Shown here: in pieces, positions 1 to 14,891 of the stretch
How the letters are laid out: the number at the start of each line of letters is the position of its first letter
Position numbering within the stretch: the first letter of the stretch is position 1
Source of the DNA: Sindora glabra
Lineage: Eukaryota > Streptophyta > Magnoliopsida > Fabales > Fabaceae
Direction: 5' to 3'
DNA: 64,000 nucleotides
NCBI GenBank assembly: GCA_020226215.1
Contig: CM035234.1
Span: 51,773,275-51,837,274 of the forward strand
Translations under genes and position numbers: made by a program
Notes under the pieces: generated by a model
Told to the model about the DNA's origin: nothing
The model's input: only the letters and a program-made list of their open reading frames with translations
Database searches by the model: none

Positions 1-84
1 TGGTAATGTTTTGAAGCTTTAAAAAAATTCAAAGTTATGTTAAACATTTTTAGAAAACCTTATGGGCTTATTTTGTAAAGGAAA

Positions 85-3000
85 TATAACACCCAAATAG
101 AGAAAGAAAATTTAATATGGAAACTAGAATAGAAATCACTCTAACAAAACCCCCCATAGCATAATCGAGTAAAGTTTAGGTAAACTATAAAGGTAGTATG
201 AGGGTTTATCTAACTAGAATTTTTGTAGAATTCATATTAGGCACTAATATGGGTCAAAATATAATTAAAAGCTCAACACTAAACTTAGGAAAATTGTATG
301 AAGGCTCAATAGGATTTTAAGGGCCTAGTTAGCCTAAAATTAGCTCAATTAGTTCAAAAACCTAGAAATTAGGTTTAAATTTGAAATAAATCATTTTGAT
401 TTGTTAAGGTTGACTTAGCCCAATATTTTTTGGCCCAAACATCATTTTTAGGACCAAAAAATTCAAACCTAAAATAAGGTCCAATCTTGTAAAAGAAGCT
501 TATAACATTTTAGTAAAAAAATGGAAAAATTAAGGGCATTTTAGCATTATAGGCATTTTATTTAGATAAATTCAATTAGAGTTAAGAAGAAAATATTCTT
601 ATTAATGATCAGCAAAATCATGCCCCATGCACTGAAAATTATAAGCTAAATTTTTGAAAAAATAAAAACTAGGAAGCTTATATTGAAAGCTTTAGAAATT
701 AAGATTTATATAAAGCCTTTTAATTCTTTTATTCACTTCACTACTCATTTCTTAGCTTATTCCTAGCCAAAATTGTGAGCCTTTGAAAGGAGTTTCATTA
801 GGATTTTTCATTTTCTTGCTTTTTCAAAAGATATCATCGAATTTTAACAAGGTAATCTAAAGTCTTTTCTATCTCCTTCAAGTTTTTATGATCATATTCT
901 TTCTAAATTTTTAAATTTTGATTTATTTTAATGGAGATGTGTATTTGAAAGGTTGAAGAATCAAGGATTTGATGACAATTATTATTAAAATGTAAGCTGA
1001 CTTATGAAATTAAAGAGTTTAATTTTGATATTATATGAATGTTATTATAAGGATATAATATTGATATTTTAGTGTTAAGTTGAGTAGAAGATGAATTATC
1101 AAGTTTCTCCTCAAGAAATGATCACAAGAAATTTGTAGAAATAAGATTTGTTAAGAAGGTCTAATAGTATGCTTTTGTTTGCCTTTTGAAATCATGGTTA
1201 GAAATTGTTTAAATTTTAAATTTTAGTGTTTTAGTATCACAAATAGTGTTAAAAAAAATGTACAAAAATTTAGGAATTTTTAAAAAAATTTAGAGATGTA
1301 AAAAGTGAAATTTTATAAACTTTAGTTACATGAGTTTTAAATAGAATTTTGGATTCTATTTAGTATTGTTTGGTACTAATTATGCACCAATTTGATTAAG
1401 AAAATTTAAGATAATTAATGATCTTTGGTTATTAGCATATTAGTATTGTATAAAAATTCAGAAATACTTGAAATTGATTTAGATGCCATAAAAGGTCCTT
1501 TATCACAATAGCTTCAAATCCATCTAATTTTGGCAATTTTGTATTTTTGGTTCTATGTGAACACCATCACAAAAATTTTGTGAAGTAATTGAGATTTTCC
1601 AATATTTAACATGTAAAGGACATTATATAAAAATTTGATGAAGATTGGAATTGGTTTGGATGTTTAACAAGGGTCTTTATTTCAACTTCCTCTTATATTG
1701 TCTTATTTTGAATTTTTCATTTTGATTTTGTGTGAACAATACCAATGGAAATAAATAATGCAAATTAATTAATGTTTGATGTGTAATATTATGTTGCAAA
1801 TATTAAGGCAAAATTTGGTAAAATTTTTAATTAATTTGGAAGCCCTAAAAGGTACTAAATCGTAATATATACAAGGTAATTGGCAATGTGATTATTCAAA
1901 ACTCTTTTAAGAAATGTTGAAAAAAATTTCAATTTATATAAAATAGTTAATGATATTGGAATCACGTTGATAGCTATTCATATAAGTTATGTGTTTCTAT
2001 TATTATGGATGGACAGGTTATAGGTGTCAACCTTGAATATAATATTTTATGATCAAAGAAATTAAATGTATAAGAATTGATAATTTTGTTTAAAGATTAT
2101 GGCATAGTTAGTATTTTGACCATATTCTATGAATTTGAAATGAGTAATTGATGCTACAGCCAGTATCATAATATTACTCAACTTGAATTTGATTCGTGGG
2201 GGTGAGTTATTCCTTTTTCGTAAAGAAGGAAAGAAGTGGTAAAGGTTGGAGGGATAAGATTGAAGGCTTAATACCTAGAATGACAGGGGATAAGGTTAGA
2301 GTAAAGATATAAGGAGAAACCTATATACTAATTATTGTCAATCCTTAGAGTAATCTTTAGAAACATTATATAGAAATATTATAATAGATATAATAGAGTT
2401 AAATTAAATTTTTGTTTACTTTACATTATTATGTATATATTTGATTTGTTGTGGTAAAAACTCCCTAGAAAAGGAGGAAATTAGTCAATCACTGAGTATT
2501 TTAATACTTATACTCCTTGTTATTGATTTCTTATTTGCAAATTCTAAATAAGGATTACTAAGGAATGACTAATATCTTATGAGAACCATCTTAATAACCT
2601 GGGGAACCTTCGAGGTTGTATTCTAATATAGATTCTGGATGATAGTGTTGGGGCCTCATATGGATTATTTTGTAAGACTCATAACTAAATTTTAAGTTAA
2701 ATCCTTTTGTTATTAATCCTATTTTACCTAACCATTTAGAGGAGAATATAATTAGTAGTTCTAGTTTTGTTAAAATACCATATCCTCCATCTTTCTCATC
2801 TATTCAATCTAACCTTGAATGGAAATAAAATAGGACAAGTTAGGAATTTTTTAGATTATAGCATTTGTATGTTAACTTTACTATTTTTGCTAAACTTTGG
2901 TACTCTTGTGTAAATATTTTCATGTATATAAATTATATTTTAGATTTTTAATAACATGTGAAGCTAATTTTACTTTCTACAAATGCTTATTTTTATTTTT

Positions 3001-3120
3001 AACAAAGTTAAGTAGTAAAGAGTCAAAAATATTTTAAAATTTTAAAGCTAGTTAGCTAATAAATTAATACTAGTTGGATGTCTTTACACTGATCACGATA
3101 CTGAAAGTTTAGTCATGACA
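85..3120 (+). mobile_element. solo LTR, Ty3-gypsy-like, copy A
   Basis: About 3.04 kb that aligns along its whole length with 56782-59902 in the same orientation, by eye roughly three-quarters identical. It begins TATAACACCC (a decayed TGTAACACCC) and ends TCATGACA, the TG...CA ends of an LTR. The flanking 5-mers are GGAAA (80-84) and AGAAA (3121-3125), a one-mismatch target-site duplication. Nothing coding is seen inside. Around 700-860 a TATATAAAG-type box precedes a pyrimidine-rich leader, the usual LTR promoter layout. No internal retroelement domain adjoins it, so it is a solo LTR left by LTR-LTR recombination. LTRs over 3 kb are common in chromovirus (Tekay/Del) gypsy elements, but that lineage is only a guess. 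Confidence 0.8.
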
Positions 3121-3125
3121 AGAAA

Positions 3126-4640
3126 TAATCCCTTAAAAACCTTATTTTCATCCTTAAAGACTTAGGGATTACAAAAGTTAAGTTTAGAAAGCCTTAGGAT
3201 GTGTTTTCACTTGAAAAATAAGAGATTCTAGCACAATGGTTGATTGTTGTGAGGATTGGTTGACCACTAGGTGTTGGCTCCCTATGTTTCAAGGAAATAA
3301 AGAACATTAGTCTACCACTAAGTGGATTAGTCAATCATTGCGATCTTGTCTTGGAAATTTCACTATACTATGATGGCTATTTGGTTACCTAATCAACTTG
3401 TAATGGCTAGAATACAACTTGTACTCATATTTAAGCTTCATAATTATTCCAATAACATAAGTGATGAGCAAGATATTTTGTATATTATTATCTCTTATTT
3501 TATGCCACCTAGTGTGTTTCATATGCTTAATTCTATAGATTTGACCTTGTTATCTGATTATGTGTTAATTTTTTGTTGTTTTTAAATAGTTTGATTAATG
3601 TTGGATTGTTGTATTATTTCATATTTCTAACCATAGCATGAGTTTCATAAGTCAAAATTGAGTAATCTTTATATCATTAGAATTATAAGAGAAAGATTTA
3701 CAGATCTAAAACCCAATTCAAATGTTTAAAGGGCCAAATTTAACCCTAAAGTTAAAGCAATGGTATTGTCTAACTTGGCCTTTTTATGATTTTTAGGCTT
3801 TAAATGGAGCTTCAAACATCCAAATTGGCTCAAACCAATGTCTAAAGTTGCCTAAGACCTCGTTCAACATGATTTAAGATTCAATTTAGTGAAACTATGT
3901 AGTTTTAGGGGCTTGACAATAGCTAGAAGGCAAACATGTGAGATTTTATTACAATACCTCTTGTAGTACATTAGTTTGTAGATTAGGCTATTGGGCTTCT
4001 AAAATTAGTAAGACCCTATTATTTATAACCTTAAGAGTCATATTAACTTACCCATTAGGTTTTTTGATATAAGAAATTAGATTTAAGAGCTTGTGCCTCC
4101 AAAGTTAAGAACATATATTCTAGATAGCTTTCTCCTCTTCTTTAAGTTTTTCTAGCTAATTCTAAGTTAAGAAATCAATTAAAATCATTAAATCGAAATT
4201 AATCCATGATTAATATGCTAAAAACATCTTAATTTCCTTGGATCAATTATGGTTTTTCATTATTTTTCTATGATAATTGAATTTTTAATACTAGATTCTA
4301 TTTAATTTTAAAAACCAAACTCCCCAATTCAGTTTTATTTAAATTCTTGCTTTCTTTCTGCATATTATTTGCATAATTGCTCTATTGTGTAGAATTAAAT
4401 TTCATAACTACTTGCATTCACTTTTTTTTAGTTTTCTTGCATAAATAATTCTATCAACATAGTTAGTAAATCAATTTGATAGGAATTATTAAATGGATCA
4501 TTAGAAGTTTGGCCTGGTTTGTTACCTTGTATTACAAGTTTTCTTCAAATTAGTAAATTTTAATTTTGATTAGCTTTTACAACCATTAATAAGACTCACT
4601 CATTTTTAGTGCTCCAACTTGATTAAAATCATTTCTTAAG
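3126..4640. other. AT-rich intergenic sequence, no gene
   Basis: No coding region could be supported. The longest open frame (3346-3585, plus) lacks recognisable motifs and looks like chance. The stretch may include the 5' part of the LTR suspected just downstream, but no second copy exists in the window to set an edge. Confidence 0.5.
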
Positions 4641-5330
4641 CTTCATTGATCATTTATCACTCTCTTCTATGATTTTTATTTTGTATTCAAACTTTGAGAG
4701 TTTCTAAGTTGATTCTTGTATTCAAAACATCTTTCTTGTGATATTAAGGTAAGGAATCCCTAGGAAAATCCAATAGTGAGGCATCTTTTGGTTAGAGAAT
4801 GCTTTAAGTAAGGATACTTAAAGGGACTATCTTGCATTTGAGAAAAAACTGGTAGAGATTTCTTCAATTGTCCAAATTTAAACTTGAAAAGATAGTGAAA
4901 TTTGCAAAATCCAAGTGAAGTAGGCTTGGTAGTGGATATACTTCTTAGGGTATTGGATCTTCAAGGTTGAACCACTATAAATCCTTTCATTTGATTTCCT
5001 CTAACTTTATCTCTTTAATTTCAACACTTTATCTTGAAATGTTTATGCATATAATTGTAATTAATTATGCTAATGTTGTTAAATATTGAAATTGTGAACT
5101 TTGAATTACTTAAGGTGGTTAGAAAATTGCTTATTTAGAGTTTCCAATACACTTGTGTTTTAAGAGGCTTTTGAAAGGTTGATTTGATTAAAAAATAGGG
5201 TAAAAATTTAAAGTTCAATTCACCCCCTCTCAAGTGGAATTTTTAGCTAGACATGCCACCAAATTCTTAATCCTATTAACCTACTTTGTACCATAGTTTC
5301 ATATTGTATTATAAAACAATTCCAACACTA
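4640..5330 (+). mobile_element. possible copia LTR tail
   Basis: A segment resembling the 3' part of a long copia LTR: a 'GTAGGCTTGGTAGTGGATAT' stretch near 4920, a 'GAACCACTATAAATCC' stretch near 4968, and a C-rich 'CAATTCACCCCCTCTCAAG' block at 5217-5235. These short phrases recur in Sirevirus-type copia LTRs of plants. No second LTR, primer-binding site or coding sequence was found beside it, so it is a fragment or solo LTR with unplaced boundaries. Confidence 0.35.
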
Positions 5331-5520
5331 GAAATTAATGAAAAATTAGTCTATTATCTAAATCATATAATGAGCTAAGGCAAAGAATCTTGAGACAACC
5401 AATGCAAAAATAGATATTGAAAATTTTCAACACTAGAAATTGATGAAAAGTCAACCTCTCACCTGAATAATCCAATAAACTAAGGCAAAGAATCTTGAGA
5501 CACCCAATGCAAATACATAA
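5323..5520. repeat. 105-bp tandem duplication
   Basis: A unit beginning CAACACTAGAAATT occurs at 5323 and again at 5428, a period of about 105 bp. Both copies share the phrases CTAAGGCAAAGAATCTTGAG and CCAATGCAAA. Copies differ at many sites, so the duplication is not recent. Confidence 0.7.
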
Positions 5521-8500
5521 TATCCTATAAAAACTTCAATCATTTAGAAACATGAAATCATAAATAAATACAATATTCAATTGAAAGAAAAAAAAACTTA
5601 TATGTAGAAGAAAGAATGTTAGATTAACCTTCACATTTTGCATGAAACAAACTTGCAAAGCACTAAAACAACTTCTAAGTACACAATGAATGCCTAAACG
5701 ATCCCACTAAAGTGAAAATAACTAAATGATGGGTGAATTAGTAGTGCAAGGATTAGAGTAAGCATAACTTACTACACAATTAATGAAAGATGCTAATGCT
5801 AACTTTTGGTGATGCATATAAATTGAAAAATTGATGACATAATCTAATCACTACTTGAAATATTCACTATTTTTAAATTACATATCTTGGTACTAGTAAT
5901 TTGTGGTGAACTTTTTTGCATCTTTCATGTTAGGTGCTTATTTCTTTAATCAAAAAATATTTTTCTCATAAGAAATGCCTTTTTATTTTTAAAAAATAGT
6001 ATGTATAGATAAAAGTGAAGGACTTTCATACCATCCATACATTATATGATTAACAAAATAATAATATCACAATTATGGGGAAAATAACTTTTACTTTGGA
6101 GAAGTAAACTTTGTTTTCCACAACATAACCCTATTAATAATTATAATCTAGAAAAATTATGAGTATCCTAGAACTCTACAATGTGAAAAGTCCCAGGTGT
6201 TATTCTTTAGAATATCTATAAGAGATAAATATGTAATTATGATGTTGAGTTACTTACATAAGAAATGTAAAATCTAGAAAAGTCTCACAAAGATCAAAAC
6301 GATTTAGAGTCCTTACAAAGTATATAAAAATGCTAGTACTCATCTTTTGTAGTTAGTGATCTCATACTATAGAAGACTCTTTAAATGTATCAAACATTTG
6401 TAGTCAAGAATTTGTCAATAAAATCATATGCCTCAATTTCTAAAGCCCTGCATATAACATTGAGTAACTAGAATATTCTCTATAAACCTACTTTTTTATA
6501 ACTATAAATATAAATAAATGAGATTTTTCCTACAAAAGATGTTTTCTAAAAAAACAAATTGACCAAGGCATCAATAATTTCATGTTAAGCTAATAACTCA
6601 TTGACCCTTTAAAACCTTTATCAGTATTTGAAACATTACCAAAAATTTATATGATTTAAGATAAGACTATCTAAACTATAAAGTAACAAGTATGACAATG
6701 GAAAAAGGATTACAAAGTTAGCATAATACATGACAAGATGAGAGAACCATGAAACCAATCAAAACTATTTAAACATTAGCAATAATTTTAACATTATAAT
6801 TTAAATTCTAGATTTCGCCTATTATCAATGTAAAAATCTTTACACTACTAACAAATAAAAAGGTGCAATGTTAATCAAAATATAAAAATAATCAATAGTT
6901 TTTAACATTAGGAAAGTTTTAACAACATGACATTGCAACATTAGGGTAATTGATACTTTAAAACATCTTTAGATTATCAACAGATCAAAATTAAATCATA
7001 TCAATTGTAAGTTTATGACACCTTCTCTAAGACAATGAAATCTTACAAGGCATTCCTTAAGACATTTTTTTTTCAATGATTGAATAATCCTTAATCATTC
7101 AAACTATAAGTGAGAAAATATATTCTTATGATGAGCAATCATCTTGATGTAAATTAACAAGCTTATTTCGCATAATCATGAATGTTAGTCATCTAAAGCA
7201 TTTCTATTTCTACAATACATTTCATACCTAAATATTGAATAATCTTTGATAAATCCAAGTAAGACTAGGACATAATCAATTTGCCCATAACAAATGTTCA
7301 AATTACACTAAAAAATTAAACAATAAAAATTAAAAATAAAATATATTTACCATAAAATATAATCACAAATTGTCAAGTTCCTTGACAGAGGATGACTTCA
7401 ACCTAAATCTTATCATGTATATGATCAATAATGTTGCAAAGAGAGTAGTAAGATCTTGCAATATATGGATGTCACCTTCCATAAAGATGCTACAAGTTAA
7501 TTTTACAGCAAAAAATAAAGTTATAAGTTCTTGGGTTTTTAGTGAAAGGCCTAAAGTAAGATAAGAAGTTGATTAATTTACACATCAATATGTCAATTTG
7601 TGCACAAAATAAAGATGTAGCACATACTCACATATAGGATGAATAGTGCAAAAGCATATTAAATACCCGACATGTTACATACGCCAATCTTCATACTAAT
7701 AGTGTTTGTAATGTTGTTACAAATGAATATTTTATGATATATGTAAATGCCATCAAGGGATCAAATTTGACACTTTTTAGATGGTTTTTAACTCTCATCA
7801 ATCTATAGTTTATTATCATTTTAAGCCTTATTAAGAATACCTTAACAAAAAATTTATGTATATATACGGATTTCCATTAATATTCAATAAAAATTATTAA
7901 TTTTCCATCATTATCTAAAGAAAATTATAGCCAATTCAAGTATGATGGTATGCATGATAATAAAAGAAAACAAGTATAAATGTTTCACTCAATATGCATA
8001 ATATGATTAGAAATATGAAAGATAATACTTGCATAACTCCTATTTACATAATTGTGCATTACTCTATACAAATGGCTTATCTAAATTTAGTTAATTCCAA
8101 TAAAAATTTTCAATTAAAATCAAATGAAGCTAACTCTATATATATGTAAATGGCAAGAGCAAAAATATTGGATGATTTTGATCCTTCTAGTTTGAAATAC
8201 TTGAGTTTAGTCTCTTGACATTTCAATTTGTTGATTTTGGTCATTTTATTAAACTCATATCCACTTACTATGAAAAAGCTAAGAGATTTATTCAAGTGAT
8301 GTAATTTTGTCCTATATAGGATATATATTTGCTTTGATTTATACATAAACAGTAGCTATTAATAGACTACTTTCTTTGTGCCTATCCATAAAGTAAATGA
8401 ATTTAAGGGAAAAAAGAAGGTAAAACACAATGTGTAAATGGAAATTAGGACATAAAGATATGCTATATTGGATTAAAAAAACCTCATTTGACCTTGTCAT

Positions 8501-8702
8501 TTTTCTCATAGATAATGAGACAATAGTCCAACATAATCAACAAAATTAAATTAGTTAAAATATTAAAAATCTAAAAAATAAATATTTTAAATTAAATGGA
8601 TTAAAATCATCTTAATTTTATTTTAAAGGACCAAAATTTTCTTCAAGCCAAGATATTATTAGACAACACACTTAGTCTTTCTTTGTTTAGTATTCCTGAA
8701 TT
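5521..8702. other. AT-rich intergenic sequence, no gene
   Basis: No coding, RNA gene or clear repeat boundary was found on either strand. Open frames at 7370-7564 (plus) and 8110-8346 (minus) show no domain, biased codon use or conserved motif and are treated as chance. Confidence 0.5.
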
Positions 8703-8707
8703 ATATC

Positions 8708-9203
8708 TATAAGAATTTTTATTATTTTAAGCTACCATTAATTAGATTTTCTTATTTTTTATTAAAACTAGATTAATATATATAATTCAATTTTGTAACT
8801 CAAATTGTTATTAAGTGATCTAATGTGTTTTAATTTACCTCCTAGATATACTATTTTATTAAGAATGTGATGAGGCTTGTTAAGGTAAAATTTGATGTAG
8901 AGCTTGTCATTGAGCCCATGATGGGTGAACTTAATTAGGATTTATTAATTTGAAGCTAGGTCCCTCTCCACACATGAGGGTATTGATAACTTGCTCCATT
9001 AGAGTTGTCATGTGCTATTGAATGTAAAGAAAGGGAAGACCTAAATCTCTCGGTAATCACTTTTATATTGATAATTTCTTTAGAATATTATTGAAGTAAA
9101 TTAAGAGTTATGTAATCCTAATTTCTCTTTTAGTTTTAATTCATTAAAATTTATGATTTTAGATTTGATATGAAGATCCTGTTGAATACTAAAATTTCTT
9201 ACA
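8708..9203 (+). repeat. 5' LTR of the LARD-like element
   Basis: 496 bp, from TATAAGAATT to CTTACA, aligning end to end with 14397-14891. Its first dinucleotide is TA instead of TG. The 3' end abuts the primer-binding site. Confidence 0.85.
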
Positions 9204-9222
9204 TGTGTTATTAGAGCGAGTA
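9204..9222 (+). other. primer-binding site, initiator Met tRNA type
   Basis: TGTGTTATTAGAGCGAG directly follows the LTR end. It matches the common plant primer-binding sequence TGGTATCAGAGC with a few changes. It would prime minus-strand DNA synthesis. Confidence 0.65.
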
Positions 9223-9339
9223 ATATCAAACTAGAACTCTAATTTAATTAATTATGATTTTAATTTAATTTTCATTAATAATTATTTCTATATGATTTTA
9301 TTGAAAAGAAATTTTGAATCGTACAGTACTATTTTGGAT

Positions 9340-9441
9340 TTTGAAATATATATATATAAATTTATTTTATATTATATTATATATATATATATATGTATAT
9401 ATATTCTAGCATTATGTTTGGCATTTTATATATATATTTGG

Positions 9442-9482
<41 letters not shown>

Positions 9483-9752
9483 TGGTTTAGCAATTTCTGT
9501 ACAAAAATAAATTACAAGAAACCTCGTTTTGGATTACATGAATTAATCTTATATTATATATATAAGTTCAAATGTTTACTATACATTTGTTATAGGTTTT
9601 AGAATTTTATATATATGTTTGGTGTCATTTTCATATATATATATATATATATGCTTTGACTTTTCTACACATATATTTTATACATCTTTTAGTATTTTGT
9701 ATATATCATAATTATTATACATGTTTGATGTTTTACATATATATATCATAAT

Positions 9753-9809
<57 letters not shown>

Positions 9810-9810
9810 G
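9340..9810. repeat. TA and CA microsatellite cluster
   Basis: Several pure (TA)n runs (about 9379-9394, 9445-9479, 9634-9652, 9782-9809) and one (AC)n run (9757-9782) lie within 470 bp inside the LARD-like element. Open frames across it encode only Ile/Tyr repeats and are artefacts. Confidence 0.9.
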
Positions 9811-11139
9811 TTTTGTGCATGTTATTCATGCTTTGGATTTTAAGTGTATGTGTTTTCTCTCCATTTGATTTTATACATGAATATTTTGAAAGTTGAGGAC
9901 AAATGTTGAAATTATTTTGATGTCTTTCAAGAATGAGACATATCTTTAAAAAATTATATGAAGGTGAGTATTTTTTTAATGAGTAATTTTGATATGTTTT
10001 TCCCTATTTAAAATTAAGTTGGTCAAATTATACATTTGTCATCATAGTAACTATTTAACAAACTGACTAATTTTAGTTTTGATTTTCTTTATTAGTAGAG
10101 ATGGAATGTTTTGAATTATGAAATTTATTTTATCTTTCTTTTAATATTATAATTTTTTTAAAAAATATATATTAGTGACACTTTTATTAAAATGTATATT
10201 AAAAGAAAAGATAAATTATTTTGAATTAACTTCCTAGTCAATTTAGAGGCCAATTAGTCGAATATGATTATGATTTAAATAAAATCTATAATTTTACTAC
10301 TATTTCCATTAAGAGATATATTTAAAGTTTAATTCAAAGGCATGAACCTAAAGCAAAGACCAAATTTAGTCCCATTAGTATTAACTAGAATGAATATACA
10401 TTCTTAAGTTCTAATTACTAGATTCAATTTTTAGCTAACATTAAATAAAATTGAAATTGCAAACTTTGCTCCTTCTCTCATCTTAGATTAAGTACTAAAT
10501 CCTTCACATAATATAAGCCCAAGATGTTAAGCAATGACTAAAAGTCATTTTTGACACAATTTTTCTTTTAGTGTTGCTACAATATTGCAAACTTTTAAGT
10601 TGTGCATGATATTTATAAGTTTGAAAATTATTGAAATAATTATATTAATTTTCAATATGTTGTAATAGCCATTTTGCCTATAAAATGTTATTCGATCTTA
10701 AGGATATTTGTTTTATGATTGTATTTTTATTGGTTAAGTTTAATTTAGTATTAGTTATATGATATATAATCACTTGTGTGATTAATTATTATGTATACTA
10801 ATGAAATTTATTTTATTTTTTATGTTTCTTGGTGAAATATGAAATTTGAAAATAATAAAATTACCAAATTCAATCATTTGTATGGGGTTAAGGAAAATTT
10901 CAAATATTTTTGGTATGTAATTTACTATTTTTATGGATATTGTCAATTTATTTTAGTTTACACATGATGTGTATGCTTCATTAAATTATGTACTAAAGTA
11001 CATTTATAAGATGATCCAAGTGGGATTAGCTTATCTATTTTACTCTATAATATTGGTCATAATCAATTGCTTATAAAATTATCAAAATGGTTGAAATTAT
11101 TTTATTTTTTGGAAAACATGCATGTTTAAAGTGAATTTG

Positions 11140-11480
11140 AAAATAATAATTAATTATGGGTCATTACTTATCTCATGGGAATTTATTAGTGAAGTGAGTA
11201 ATTATCACCACAATGGCTTACTTACTTAACTAATACATTCTTGTTGTATATATATATATATGACACTTGATTATGGTCTATTAGTTATCCCATGAAATTT
11301 TATTGGTAATGTAAGTATCCATCACCATAGTGGGTTATTTACTAATCTAATAGAATCTTGTTAAAATATTTTTGGGATATGATAATTTATCATAGGTTAT
11401 CCCATGGGAATTTATTTGGTGTTTATAAATATTTGTCACCACAGTGATCATTTATTAAGTTAATATATTCTTTTTAAATT
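11140..11480 (+). repeat. three diverged ~115-bp tandem units
   Basis: The block 'TTAT.GGT..TTA.TTATC.CATG..AATTTATT' followed about 40 bp later by 'ATCACCA.AGTGG' occurs near 11152, 11270 and 11390. Units are spaced about 110-120 bp and are visibly diverged. No coding meaning was found. Confidence 0.6.
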
Positions 11481-14383
11481 TTATGAGATGTTCTTATTAT
11501 CTTAATTAATTTTGTACTACAACCTACCCATAAGTGTTGAATTTGCTTTTTTTAGGAAAAATGTATTTATTATCCAATTAATTTGTTATTGGAGATTTTA
11601 AAATATTATATATTCTTTACTTGCAAAAGAGTTCATAATGATACATCTAAAGTCCTATTGTTATAATGGTTATCACTATTTGTTTCTCATGTGTGAAATA
11701 ATGTTTGTACAATGATATCATATTTTATTCAAATAGTAATTTAACTTCCATCAATGATTTCTAACTTTGTTTATTAAAAAAGTAACTATGATTTTGATTT
11801 TAAATGCCTTTAAAATAAATATCCACAAGAATATACTTGTTTTTTGAATATCCATGAAGATATGAAATTTATTATTTATAAAATCATTTGTGATTATGTG
11901 TATATATTATTAAAGTTATGATTTTGCTCCAATCTTGTTAATTTCATAATTTGTAAGGAATGCTGCAATAGTAAGTTATTGGTGATTTTATGGAATTTAT
12001 ATTTTTATTAGAACAATGTGAAAATTAAATAATTGTACATTTTTTAAACGTTAAATAAAATTTCATAGTTCGTAATATTTGTTAAGCTATATGGGAGTTC
12101 TTGTGTATACCAGACATTGTGTCTATAAAAAATTATACAATTATATACTTGAAACCTTATAAAATTTATTAATCATATTTTGAAATTATTTTTTCCAATT
12201 TTATAATTAAATTTTTCCATCATTTGTGAATATTGCCCATAAAAATTTAGAGAAATATAAACTATTTTATTTTTGTATCAATTCATAAATTTTACAATGA
12301 AAATTTTAATTGGAGAATTCATGTAAAGAAAAAATGAACACTATGAACTTATATCTTAGTAGATGCTTAACATTTTTATATATAATTTTAAGTATTAGAA
12401 ATTCTTCTATGATATTTATGATAAATTTTGATAATTGATTCATTTGTTTTTAATATTTGATATTTTTAATTAACTAAAGTTAAAATATTTTAAATTGATT
12501 AATAAGGAATTGTAAGATCAGTGAGAGTATTATAATATCAAATGTAATCATTTATATTGGATGTTTATATTATTCTCTAATATTGTTATTATAATTTTAA
12601 AGTTATGATATCATAGTATAATTGAAAAGTTCTATTTCAAATTTTCCTTTTTATATATTTTCTTATTTTTGATGATCATATAAGGATTAAGTATGCCCAT
12701 ATGCAGGTATAAATTTTATGACTATTTTGCTAATTTTTAATTTTATATATATATATATATTCCTTATCATGTTTTATAGTTTCTAGCACAATAATATACC
12801 TAAGAATAATTAATATATTTTGAAATATACATCAAAGATATAATAAGTTTAAACTTTTAATCAATTTTTGAGTTTTTAGACCATGAAACAAAATATTTTA
12901 AAATATAATAATTTTATATCACGATACTAATGATTCTATGATGAATTAATATATCATTTAAATGTTATGTCAATTTTGATAATAATTGCTTCCACTTGTT
13001 AATATACATGCCTTTAAAGGAATATGAAATTAAATTCTTAGATGTTGGTATTGGCCTCATTTAGATAATATTATGCTTTTGTTTCAAGTTTTAGTTAATA
13101 TTCCAATGGGTATTTTAACATCAAATTTTAATAAGTTAAATAATGGGTTTAAAAAATTTGAGAGTATTTTTTTAGGAGATGTTTGATCTATTAAGCATAA
13201 TTTAAAGATCTTATTTATTAAGGGAATATTTTGTGACAAGTGTGAAATCAACAAAAATTTATGAGGATTGTGTTGTTCTTAATTGTTTATGTATCTTAAG
13301 ATGGTCTAATCTTAAGGTAAGTTTGTCATTAACGGTAATGTTGATTGTATATTTTAAACTTGATATTTTCTCTTAATTTAAGGGATTAATGTATTAATTT
13401 TAAAAAGTTTCACATAAAGTTTGATTGTTTTCTCTTTGCTTTCTATGAATTACATTATGCTATAGGCTTAATGATTGACAAATTAGATAACTTGATTTGT
13501 TATCTTGAAATATTTATTGTAGCATACTATGTGAATTAACAATTGTTATAATTTGTATACTACAAGAAATATTAAATATTTTATTATCAAAATGATTTTG
13601 AAAAAAATGAAGTTTAGTGTTATTATCATGATTATTAATATTGAAGTTTAGAAAACTTCTTAAGAAATAAATTATTTTGATAAATCACATGAGGAATAAA
13701 TTTCATTTTGTTTCTTATAATTATTAATGTAATTGATCAATAGGAGTTAATGTATATTTGTACAAGTAATTATGTCTTAATACTTCTATTGGATAATGTA
13801 ATTGTACAAGTGACTGTGCCTTATTGATTAACTTGTCATAACAATATTTCTCTTGAAATATATATTGGTACCATTGACATATCTTGGAATATGGTTGTTT
13901 TCTTAGTGAAATAATATTATTTTCAATAAAAGTTACTATAGTTATCTATTTGTGGAGATGGTTAATTGAGATCTTATTATAAATTTAATTATAGTTGTCT
14001 TTTCTAGAGATGTTAAATTGTTTTGTTAGAAATCTAGATGATCTTCTTAGAAAAATATGATGACTTTTGTGAGAAAATTCATAATGAGAACTTTTACATA
14101 ATAATATGAGAGAATCACTTGGTTATATTATAAGTGTAACTATATATTCCCATTCTTGTGATCATGCCAAGGAAGTAATTGACTAATTTAATTATGGATG
14201 TACTATATTATTATATAATTTACCATCATCCATAATTCTAAGTTTAATACTTTATTAGACTCAGTCATGTTATGGGATAAATTTATTGAGTTATGATGGT
14301 TTGTGACCACTAAAATTGTTATTGATCTTAAAGTCATTTTCTTTAAATTATTTTCAGAATTAATAAAATTCAATTAGTGTTGC

Positions 14384-14396
14384 CTAAGTGGGAGAA
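14384..14396 (+). other. polypurine tract of the LARD-like element
   Basis: AAGTGGGAGAA immediately precedes the 3' LTR. It is a typical plus-strand primer site and agrees with the plus orientation. Confidence 0.75.
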
Positions 14397-14891
14397 TATA
14401 ATAATTTTTTATTATTTTAGACCGCCATTAATTGAATTTTATTATTTTTATTAAAACTAGATTAATATATATAGCTCAATTTTGTGACTCAAATTATTAT
14501 TAAGTGATTTAATATATTTTAATTTATCTTTTAAATATATTATTTTATTAAGAATATGATGAGCCTATTAAGGTAAAGTTAGTGTAGAATATGTTATTGA
14601 ACTCATGATGGGTGGACTGAATTAGGATTTATTAATATGAAGTTATGTCCCCTTTCCGCACATGAAATAATTGATAACTTGCTTTATTATAGTATTCATG
14701 TGTTGTTAAATGTGAAGGAGGAAAAGACCTAAATCTCTCAATAATTACTGTTATACTAATAATTTCTTTAAAAAATTATTAAAATAAATTAAGATATAAG
14801 TAATCCTAATTTCTTTTTTAATGTTAGTTCATCAAAATTTGTGATTTTAGATTTAATATGAAGATTCTGTTAAATACTAAAAATTCTTTCA
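14397..14891 (+). repeat. 3' LTR of the LARD-like element
   Basis: 495 bp aligning with 8708-9203. It starts TATAATAATT and ends CTTTCA, then the target duplication ATATC. The many differences between the two LTRs indicate an old insertion. Confidence 0.85.

Noticed and set aside
9292..9602. Two Ile/Tyr-rich open frames.
   Set aside because: They translate TA microsatellites.
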